A stretch of 64,000 bases of DNA from Lineus longissimus (Eukaryota > Nemertea > Pilidiophora > Heteronemertea > Lineidae). Of the stretch, positions 42,201 through 54,200 are shown one piece after another. Under the pieces are notes generated by a model. It ran no database searches and was not told the origin of the DNA. It saw only the letters and a list, made by a program, of their open reading frames with translations. A program made the position numbers and the translations under genes. The stretch covers positions 13,658,437-13,722,436 of the forward strand of contig NC_088313.1 of the NCBI RefSeq assembly GCF_910592395.1. The letters run 5' to 3'. Numbering within the stretch: the stretch's first letter is position 1; every line of letters begins with the position of its first letter.

Positions 42201-45200
42201 ATCAGTTTTAACAAATATGATCCACGAGAAATCGTAAAATGACTCCAATCTGTTCTAACAAATATGAGTCAGAAATCATAAAATTCACAAAGAAACAATT
42301 ATTTCTACCAAATATGATCCGACCATCAGAATCATACGTTGAAAGAGTATCCAAAATGCTCAAAAATCTTCCTTTTAAAGGGCGTGTTCCAATCAGAATC
42401 ACAAATGTCATCAGCAACCCAGCGCCTTCAGATGTTGAATAACAACTGCTTATCTCAGACAAGTCTTATCAGGCCACACTAAATACTCAATTGGTTTATT
42501 GGACAATGGCATTTGGAGAATGGCAGTATAGAGGGTGATGGTGAATGAGATGAATGGCCATTAGGTAACCCTTATCAGTTTACTGGGGACTGTGCAATGC
42601 AGAGGAATGAAGGCCAGTTCGTTGGGGAGACCATTTCAAGAAATGGGTCATACTATGTAGGAGGTGATCGACCTCCTCAACAGTGTCAATGGAGCAGGAT
42701 TTTGAAAAAGCCTCCAAAAATTTACAATTAGACTCGCCGAACTCCTTTGTGGGCAGACGGAATTGAGGGGCAAAAGGCATGAAAGTCACTACTGTACAAT
42801 TCCTGTCGCCCCTCAACTTCGGCTGAAAGGGTGGATGTCGTCCTGGGTGCCGACAAATGGTACCCAGGTTCGAGATCGACTGGACAATAAGCACCTTGGG
42901 TGCCATTACACTAGACAAACGGCACCCAGCTTCTTCTTCTACACTTTTTCTACACCTACAACTGAGGTTGGCCCCACGCTCACGGAGGTCACGTGTCATG
43001 ATAACCATCATTTTGCAAGATGGAGCAATATCGACTGATTGTCAGAAAAATACGCAGCAAATCAATTCATTTTGTCATCACACAATTTTTCATTCTCTGA
43101 CTATAGGCCTAAACGCGTTTGTTTCTGTTTATTTGTTCTTTTTTATTTCGCGCACGGCTAATGCTGCAAGTACCACAGCGTGAGATAAAACGAGATTGCA
43201 AGAAACGTCCTCGTCCCTAAGATCCGTAAACCAGGCAAAAAGAAGCTGGGTGCTGTTTGTCTAGTGTAATGGCACCCAGGGTGCTTATTGTCCAGTTGAT
43301 CTCGAACCTGGGTACAATTTGTCGGCACCCAGGATGACATCCACCTTTCAGCTCAACTTCGCCAGCCCACAAATAATTCTGGCAAGTCTATTGTAATTTC
43401 CCACAGCTCCAACGTAAATCAATTCAAATCGTCATACTGATACAGTTATCATATTAATTGCCCCCAAAACAACCTCAAACTTTCTGTGAACTTGAACTTA
43501 TCACATAGTCGTATCAACTGTGGCGTGAACCCCAGGTGACAAAGAAAAGGGTTCATACCAGGTTGTCCGTTTCTATTAAACAGATACTCGAGGACACTGT
43601 TTTAAAAACACTTCCTGCACAGACGTAAAAGAAATATCAAGATTGGCCTAGATTTTTTCGAAAACAGGTGAATTGAACAGAATTTGTGTCATCAAAATGA
43701 CATAAATCACACAAAAGCATGACAGCAAGAGGAAAATACTGTCAACCTCCCTTAGCAGACACCCTCTATTAAGGACATCGATCTTGGTCCAACTGTCCAT
43801 TTCTATTCAATATGACTCTGCAATCAGAACACCTCTTTATCAAGGCCCGCATTTGTCAGTCCCGAGGGTGTCAGAGAGGTTCTACTGTATGTGGAAAAAA
43901 ACAAAACAAATTTGATTCTTCTGAAAAGGATGTCCTGGATTCTTGAAGATACAAACACACCATTTTGTGTTTTGACATACGCTGCCATAATTCCCCGAAA
44001 TCAAGAATCACATTCCACATAGATACAGTCTGCAGCGGAAGGAAACAATTCCTCACCACACATTTTTGTGTAACTAGTTGGTGTAAATAGCTAAATGACT
44101 TGCTCGAGGGCTTATAAACAATCAGCAAAAATTTACTGTAAACTACAAACATTTTGCCCGAGTTTTTTTTGCGGATTTTGTGAATAAGCTGTATTTGCGA
44201 TTTTTTTTAAAATTGGTAAACAGAAAGAAATTTGTGATCTGCCAAAATAAAAATGTCTAAAATTTAACCCTTTTAACACCTTTTTACAGAATTTTTTGCG
44301 GGCTCAAAAATAAATAGGTACAAACAATTCGCAGTATAAACCAGGTCCCAGCAAGATGTGTAACTATACAAGCTGTTTCTATGACCTGGCATTACAAATG
44401 ACACAGCACTGTCATATGATTCTGGAGTCGACCTCTGATTTAAATCGCACAGTACACTTGAATGGAACCAGGAAATGACCGAGCTAAAACATCATCATCT
44501 GCCTTTGACAGCACCCACAATAGAAGATGACCAAGCATCAGTTAATAACGATAAAAGTGGTTTGCCCTATTTATCTGTTACACAAGGATAATCAAGCTGC
44601 ATTTAAGGCCAAGGATATCTGAACATACGATTCGTGTCACATATGAGCAGCAGTAAGCATTAAAAAAACCCAATAGATTCACAACCCATGTCAAGCCCGA
44701 GACAATTTCATCCACGAAAGGTTCTGTTATATTGAAGGCTGTAGGCTTAAAACACCGAAAGGGGTTCGGTTTTCGAATTTGTGACCCCACTTTTTTTTGG
44801 GGGGGGGGGGCAGAGAAAAAATGCTCTTATCAGGCCAATTCACAAAAAACTAAATTCCCTGCAAACACATGAAAAGTTGCTCTTTTATCAAATAATATTG
44901 ACATTTTTCAGTTCTTGAGTTGCCTCCCAGGTGACAGGACTGAATGAAGCAGGTTTGGCCATCTATGAGTAAAACGAGGAACTTAAGTCTATTACAGTCC
45001 AAATTGCAAATGACATCCATCCTGCTTCGAGTTGCGCCCTGTGTTGCACATCAATGACACCAGTGACGCCCTTATAATATATCTCTCTATGTTTTGCATA
45101 TTTTACACACGACCTCCGCGCTGGGTAGCACATCACTAACCCGCCAATGATGCAAATTTAGGGATGACAATTGTGATTTGGACTGTGGCATTGGGTATTT

Positions 45201-48200
45201 GTGTGATTAAAGGCAATATATCCGATGTGGGAAATTTATAATTATGTCATGTTATCACCTAATTCTGGATCATGATTTTAGATCGGACCATTTTACTCTG
45301 CACCCCAAGATGTTGTCCCCAATGACTGCTTTTAGCTCGCAGTGAAATTGTCTCTTCCAAGAACACCAGACAAAGACTGACCTTTTTGTACTGTGAGTGG
45401 ATACTATCGAAACTATCACTGTCACTGTCTTGATTCTTTTGCGCATCAAGTTCCTGAAAAAAATCAAACACACCCATTAGTCAGCATAAAAAAGGCAAAA
45501 TCCCCGAGTAATTTTTGCGAGCCTGACATTTTTGTTAGATTTTCATATGGATGATTGACTGCTCACAAAAGAGGGACTCCTCAGTACCTTTTCTTAGCCA
45601 ATTATTTGCCCTTGCTTTTAAATATTTTACTAATCACCCATGTTTTGCCCCCCCCCACCCCATGGACATGATGGAAGCAACCTAATATCCCTCTTTTGAA
45701 CACCTTGTGGCAGATTACAAAATCTACGAGCCAGAAACAGCTTATTTCTTTTTGTTCTCAGGTTTTTGTCTTCATCTCTCAGTATCATAACAGATACTAA
45801 TCCCACAACTATCGGTAATCGCACATTAGAGAAATCCCCTGCGCACTAAGCTTAATTTGTCTTTTTTCTATCTTTTTATTGTTCATGAATAGGACATGCC
45901 CTGTTATGCCTAAATACAATGATTATCGGTATCTGCACAACTTGACCAAATTCTAGGTTGAGTTTTTTAAAGACCATCCAGCCCACAATTTTAATTTTTT
46001 ATCGAAATTTTAGGACCGACCTTAGCTTGAGAAATGGCAGTGTTTAGAATCAACCCCAAATTTTGCAAGGAAAACAAGTTTTTTAGTGACGTCTGTGGGG
46101 GTGGGGGGGGTGGATGGCTGGACAACCGATTCCCCAGGATGCCTAGAATCACGCAGGCTTTTCAGCTTGCCGAGCTGGCCAGCCTTGTCCTCCGAAAGGA
46201 AAAAAGTTATTCAAGCTAAAACAGCACTATCTAGGGCAGGCTTCTCTGTAAGTTTGATACCCGGAATATAAATGTAATATAGTTGGCAATCTCATCAACT
46301 GATTCTCCAGGGTGGTGTTGCAGTATAGACCCTGTCAACACAGACCCTGAAGCTACAAGACTTTCCAAAGTATAAAGGGGAGTACGCGGGTATCAAATAT
46401 GAAGGGGACAACCTACCTCCATTTTCAGAAATCCCCACACCGTCTGACTCCACATCCGGTATTCTGGTCCAAGACTAGCCATCCTGCTTAAAAATTCCTT
46501 CATTTCCGGTTTTACCGCTTCTAAATCCATACTACAAATCTCCATCCAACTTTCAATGATTTTCATGGCCGACCGGTGAAGTGGAGGAATCTCAAATATT
46601 GGCGAAGTTGGCGACGTCGTAAAGCTCGGACTCCGACATTTGCTGAGGTTGAGTTTGCTCGGACTACACGTCTGTGATATCGACGTCGGAGGATGGAGAT
46701 TTTGACTTCCTAAGGACGAGGTTGACACATTCATTTCACTAACTTTATCCTGCATTGTCAGAAGGTTTTGGGGTGGTGGCACAACATGTAAAGACATTGA
46801 CGGATCGTTTTCACTTTTCACGTCTGTTTTTTCATCTTCCGATTTTTCAGCTGGACTTAGAATACTTTTGTTTTCTGAAGATGACGGCGTTTCGCACTGA
46901 CTGCCACATGGTGACGCTGCAGCAAAATGAACCACGATATTGGAAGTTTCGAGATTGGCCGTGGTGACCTGGATATCCACCAAGTTTGCTGACCCAATTG
47001 AATCTCGTTGCAACTTATCACAGGGAAGGACGGGAACACGCTGCGAGCTACTACTTATCGAGTACGAACGTTCAGAGGGGCGTGGGATGCCCACAGGAAC
47101 AATACGCCCCTCGAGAACATTTGGCACAGAGTTTGAACGTGACAGCATTGGTGATATCGAAGCAGAGTCAAGATGAGGGTCCATCACGAAAGTCGGGAGG
47201 TTAATCAGCTCTCGCTGAAATGCGATTATATCAATATCCGGTGCAGGTTTTCTAATGATTTTGATTGGATCAATATGATCCAATCGACTATGAGCAGAAT
47301 TTCGTCGTCGCGTTATATCCAAATTGGCTAACGCTAAATTCCCGTGCGATTTGGAAAGTCGCTTCTTCACGCTCGGCCATTTGAAAATCCGCTTGGTTTT
47401 AATCTCAGAATCAAGACAGTTGTCATTGTCGAGGAATGTCACGTGCGTCGGTGAGAAGCGTGTGTTTGCTAACGTGTTCTCATCGCTCATGGATTTAATA
47501 CTCATGCGATGTTGCGTCACTACATCCTTACTTATTAACGGGTTGGTGTACCAATCGTTGTCATAACCTTCGTCATCCTCCGATGCCTGACGATATATTG
47601 TCTCCATCTCAGCGATATGCACACGGAGGTTTGGCTTTTTCTTTTTGACACTCATGCTACTCCCTGCATTCTGTATCCCACCCACAGCTGGTTCCCCTTT
47701 ACCCGTACTCTCCACAGAATCCGCTCGCACCGGATAACACTTCGTATCCACAATTTCTGGCAATTGTAATCCACCGACCACACAGCCGCTAGTCGGCGTT
47801 TTCCGTCGAATCATATTCCCAAAGATTTTATGACACAATAACCGTAGGATGATAACCGGATGAACCAGAACTGGCATTGCCGTGAATAAAAATTCCAAGA
47901 GCGGTTTACTTGAAATGAAGCCCAAGACGTTCTCATGTTCGTGATGTATTGGTGACATTGGTGTTTCGTGTAGTGGTTCCCGCCCTGCCCGCGGGCTTTG
48001 GGGAGGAGGAGGGGAGTCCCAGACTTTCATCTCTTGCGACTGTTCATTCATTGCATCCTAGAACAAGAATACGATGATATTGGGTTTCAATTCCTGAATT
48101 GATGTGGTTGTCTGGTGATAGTTTACTGAAGTTCGATTGTGAAAATCAGAAATCACACCCGATGATTTTTGACACTTTAGTTGAGGAAAATAAAATGAAG

Positions 48201-51200
48201 TCTAGTTCTACACAAGTCTATTTAGTTCCTTGATTCATAACATTTTTTATGTAAAAGGTATCAGTATAGTTGATTTTTCCCTGGCACAAGTCCAGAGGTT
48301 CCCTGTATATTAAGGGTTTACTAGGCACCCACCATTTTGGCTAAAACTTAAAATCTAAAGTCCATTAGAATTCTTCCAAATCAATGTGATTGCCACTTTC
48401 AAGGGTAGGAGTCAGTTCTTTGTTTTCCAGAAAACAGCCTCCCATGTTTTCGATGGGCATTCACGTCATTTTGAAGAAGTTCTAATTGCTTTTGGATTTG
48501 AAGTTCTAGTCAAATGGCGGTACGTATGGTCAACCTTTAATGGCACCGGCAGCCCTTTATATCACAAACTAGGGTTCTAAACACAACACAATAAGACAAT
48601 TTTACCTCTATCACATGAGCAACGAGGCCCTCTAGTGAGCATGCCTCTAATCGACCCGTAGCATCCCACATAGACACTTTGCCCAGTGCCATGAGTTCGA
48701 TGAAGTTATCTTCAGGATAATGCACTTGCAAAACAGGGTTAGGGGTGTCATCCGTGAAGACTGAAAAGACAAGTAGCCTACATGTACAAGTTATCTGCTA
48801 TATACAGTACTGCCCACAAGTAACATTGCCACTGTAGGTCATGCGAGGATTGCCCATCGACCATGCTGTGGAGGAGATGACTAGCAGAGTCTGATGGGTG
48901 GTCCCTGGGGGCATAACAGCTTCATCTGGTAACAACCTGTCTGTTAAGGATCTATACTGGACTAGAACACGTGCTGTAAAATATTGGCCAAAAAATATTT
49001 TGTGATGCAGACACTTTGGCCTAGATGCCGCCCAGTTCTGGGCAATGGCATACTGAACTTCCAGCAGTATTGCCTCTGTAGCCTCCGCCCACCACTCAAG
49101 AAATATGTGTCATTTTTCTGTATATCGCGCACCTCACTTTACAGTGCACCTCACCAAAATTTGATCTGATTCAAATTTGTATGCATAATGACACAGCATT
49201 GTGTATCACAGCATTTCTATTTTTCCTGGACCACCAGTAAATCCAAACGGCATACCCGAGACAACAGTCCAGAGAGCTGCATGAATTGATATTTCATTAG
49301 CAGCACGCCAACCGCAATGCCAACTAAGGGGACGTGTGACATGACATGTAACAAAGGGACATGTGGCACATCGTACGAGGTGGCACCACCTGCAAATGAA
49401 ATCTTGAATTGACAGCACACATCGCCACTCCTGGACTCAGAGGGGGTGGTTCCCTTGATTGATTAGGCCTACTTTATGTAACAAAAACTGGTCTGTTAAT
49501 TTTCAAGGAGTGCCCTCAACAAATGTTCCCTTTTCACGTCTTGGTATTGGTTGAACTTTAAAGGTGACCTGAAATGCTTTTATTGAAATTCTAACTTGGG
49601 GTATAAAACTATAGGGCATAACATAAGAAACACAAGTGTGAAAACCGCATAAAAAATCAAACTACTCATCTTAATGTTATAGCAGTTTGTAATTCAAACA
49701 TTCCAGGTGGTGCAGGAAGAACAAATTAATGATGTACATTGTGCTGTACTGAAATAAAGTTTTGATAGTTTCATGCTTATATTTTAATTACCTTGTCACA
49801 GGTATGAGCTTTTAGGGAACAGGTAAATGTGCAATTTTAAAATATAGGCATGAAACTCTAAAAAACTTTATTTCAGTACAGCACAATCTACATCATCAGT
49901 TTGTCCATCCTGCACCAGCTGGAATGTTTGAATTTTCTACCTGCCATAACCTGAAGATGGGTAGTTTGCTTTTTATGCGGTTTTCACCACTGTGCTTGTT
50001 ATCTTATGCCCTATCATTTTTTCCCTAGGGTAAAGAGTGTTGCAGGTGACCTTTAACTGACACCAATGCAGAGGTAATGAGCTGGGACAACAGGTGCTGT
50101 CAGGTGGTTGTCGATGATTGCCTACAGTTAATCTAACAAACCTCTGATAAGGGCCGACTGTATTATTCTTGGTCTATATATCGATGTCGATTGATTTTGA
50201 GGGCGCGTGGATAGTCACCCCATTGAGACCATATTGTTATTACAAAACTACTACATTGTACACAGGAGAACCTCTCTAGTAAGGACACCTTTGGGACTGA
50301 CTCATACTGTCCTTATAAGGGAGGTGTCCTGATTAGTGGGGGCAAATTGAATGGAAACAATCAATTTGGAACCAAAACTAGTGTCCATAATAGAGAGGTG
50401 TCTGCTTAGAGAGGTTCCACTATACAGTAGAACCTCTCTTAGCGGACACCTCTCTAATAAGGACAACCTCTGTATTAAGGACACTAGTTTTGGTCCCAAA
50501 TTGGTTATTTCCATTTAATTTGACCTCTCTTATCAGGACACCTCTCTATTAAGGACAGCACTTGTCAGTCCCGAGGGTGTCCTTAATAGAGAGGTTCTAC
50601 TGTACTTACTTTTGGTATCAAAGAGATCAACTCTCCCTCCAAGACAATGGAAGAGGCCCATATACACAAGAATCCTAGCTGCATGATATTTGACGTATCT
50701 TGCGTATTTCGTGCTGTGGTTTGTGTAGTACCATTCGTCCGACGGCAGAAGGAGTTGCATAAGTGCGTCGGCGATGAGGGCATCAGATAACGCCTGATGG
50801 AAGCTGGGATTCATGGCAATGCAGGCAAGGGCTTGGAGGATGAGGCACAGAAGGTGCTGAAAGGAAGAAGAACATGTTATTGAAAAGTGCAGCTGAGTGT
50901 TCCCCTCAAAAAAAAAAAAAAAAAGGTAAAGTTTAGGGTTTATAGTCTGATATCAACTACGATATAGGTTATCATCCGACTTTACACTTTAACCCCAGTC
51001 TGTCCTGAAACCTTTCAGTAGACCTCAGATGAGCTGCTCAACCAGCGCTACAATCTGAGCATTTCTGACCGGTACCCATTTATACACCTGGGTGCAGAGA
51101 GGCAAGTAAGACAGAGAGACCAGCCTACAGTCTCACGCCGACAGTGGGGATCGAACCCGGGACCTCTTGACCGCTGATCGAGAGTCCAAGCCACTACACC

Positions 51201-54200
51201 AAAGCGGCTCCTCAAGTAGCCTCTACTCTTAACTGGCCAGTTTCCACTTTACTGATTGCTGTGAATGACTGGGTTTGGATGCCTGTTGCTAGCCCACGCA
51301 TAGGCCTAGTTCTTGACATCATCCTTGGCTTCCATGTGCAACATCATACTAAACCCTTTTTGTGGCTCTGTTTAGTACTAATGACTTAGACATGGGGCTC
51401 GTTGAAATAAAAATGACCTCACATATGGCCGCACAAAACCGTTGCCTCTGAAATCGACAAAGAAGATGCAGCCACCAATCATCCCGCCACAAAACCAAAA
51501 TTTGCAGGTTATAGGTAACTCGATACTCACAGGGTCATGATTTGGGTCCAAGGCTTCTATTAACGTTTTGATATGTCCGTCATTTATCACGCGATGCTGG
51601 ACATTAATACCATGGCACATGACAGTAAGAATCCTAGCACTAAGAATCTGAAGACAATGATGTGTACAGTGCCGCACCCTGGTGCTCGGCGTACACTTAG
51701 CGCGAGTCCCTGTAATACGGTTATGCATGGTTATAGAATTATGTAACACATTTAAAATCTGACTCGGGTCTGTGCTCATTAATTTTTCAACTGGGGTGTG
51801 AATTTCAGCGCTTTGGTCGACTGTCTCCGGTAAATCCTCTTTTTGTTTATCACGATGTGTGTTTGCTACGCCGTCCAAACTAGTCCGTTTCTTCAACGCC
51901 GTTTTTTGCACTTCGCCTCGGAATGAATTATTTGGCGTACGAGCTTTGTGTAACCGAGTCGTTTCACTGATATGAGCATTTCCAAGGCCACAGACATTGT
52001 AAACTCCATTTACAATACACATGTCGATAATTTTGTTTATGGCTGTCAATGCCGTGAAGTGAAGTGACTGTTTCCCTTTCAAGAGTTCGAATGCTGTGTT
52101 GAGTAGTTTTGAAAGTTGTATGAAGATGTTGTGTTTTTCTTCAAGGGACGTTAGCTCTTGTAGCTCATCACAGCAGGTCTGCAAAGAATAAAACAGAATG
52201 TTCAAGAAGAAGTTGCAATTTCTATTTTAAATAGTTGATAGCTCTGACTTCTGACCTATGGAAGTATTAGAATATTAAGATTTAAATGAGAGTGGAATTT
52301 CAATACTGAACAGTGTCTGATAATGTAATCTGTGCCTCTCAGCTCGCACTGAATCTTAAAGGAAAAAAGTTAACTTTCAAAATAGATCATAGTCTATTTC
52401 TGTAAATTTTTTGTCTGCATCATTTCCAGCTGAAGAGCACAAACTATGGTCAAGATTATTCGGTTTTTTGTTGATCAGGGGTTTGTGACTAAACAGACGT
52501 TTTCAATTTCAGTAATCATGGCAATGAAAAACTATTTGTATGTACAGTAGAACCTCTCTATTAAGGACACCTTAGGGACTGACAAGTACTGTCCTTTATG
52601 GAGAAGTGTACTGATTAGAGAGGTCAAATTGAATGGAAGAAACCAATCTGGGACCAAAACTAGTATGGGAAATAATGAAATTGTTTTAAAAGTTGGATGC
52701 TATGCTGCTGCAAACTTGGAATATAATTTCTTAATTCCCCTTATGCACACTTCAAACTTAAATCTTAGTATTCATACTTTTAGAATGTGGTTCATGAATA
52801 CGAAAGCAAAAGTGTACATTTTGAAGATGTCACGAGATGACCATTATCAAGTCTTAACCCTTAAAAGACCAAGATAATAATATGGCCGTCTCCCCCACTG
52901 CCAAATTAATAATGGTAATTTTCTCTAAGACAATCAGAAATTTCGATCTCAAAACACACCAAAAAGTTCTGCACCATTGTATAGCCAATACACTGTGTAA
53001 TAGCGGTCCCACACACAAACAACATAGATCGTCCGTTTGTGATTGTGTTGCCGTATGGTGTTAGAATATTGAACTAAACTGGGCATGGTGAAAATTCGAT
53101 GATCGTCGAAGTTGGTGTCTTGGCCAAGATTCGACGATCGTCGCAGTTGGACCTTTCATGGTTAAAGGGGAGACAGCATTGTAAATTATTTCATCTTAAC
53201 CTCACTATTGACAGGGCCACTGATCATGGGGAGACTTCAGACATAGTGGTTAACACTGCTGTATGGCAAGCCGTTTGCTTAAAAAAGTCGAGATGATTTT
53301 TTTCAAGTCAAGATTTTTTTTTTCAAGTCAAGAAAAAATATTTCAAGTCAAGAAATTTCTTCAAAAAGTTGAGATTAGTATTTCCAAGTTTGCACATTTT
53401 TTTTCAATTCTACAAGTTTTTTTTTTAAATCGACTTTTTAAATATATATACATTTTTTTTTTAAGTAAAAAAAATTTTTTTCATTAATTTTTTTATATAC
53501 AACTTATCAGTTGATTTTTTTTCTAATTCTTTAAAAAAATTTTTCAAGTCGATAAAAATATATTGTAAATGACAAATTTCCTATTCAACAAAAAAAAACA
53601 CATTCGAGACAGAAAAAATAAGTCGAACATTATGACGTCATCACTTTTCGTGTACAGTATGTAGACTCGTCCCCAGCCGTTCTCTTGCTGACTTCGCATT
53701 CTAATGCCCACATATATACATAGCAGGGGACCAGTCTATACAGTATGCAAGATGGCGGGAGGCGATGTTGTTGACATTGCCGAGTGTCTGCGTCAGTGTC
53801 CCGCTGTTTACAAAATTTTCCAGGTCCGACTTATCCATGTTCTCCGCCATTTTTTTAAATACCGGCGGTCCTGCTAGGCGGCCCGCGCAATGTTCACAAA
53901 AACTGATGACGTCATAATGTTCGACTTTATTTTTGTAGCGCTCGACTGATTATTTTCTCGAGTATGAAATTTTTACTCGAGTATGAAATTTTTACTTTCG
54001 ACACTATTTTGGTATTTATTATGTATCATTATTATATTTTACAAACACTATTTTTATTTTTATAATCATTTTTTTCTCGCAGTGAAATTTTTATTAATTG
54101 ATTCAACTTCAATAAGTTAAATGAGAAGAAAAATAAATATCTCGACTTGAAAAAAAAAATTAATTTCAAATTTTTTTCTTGACTTGAAAAAAAATATCTT

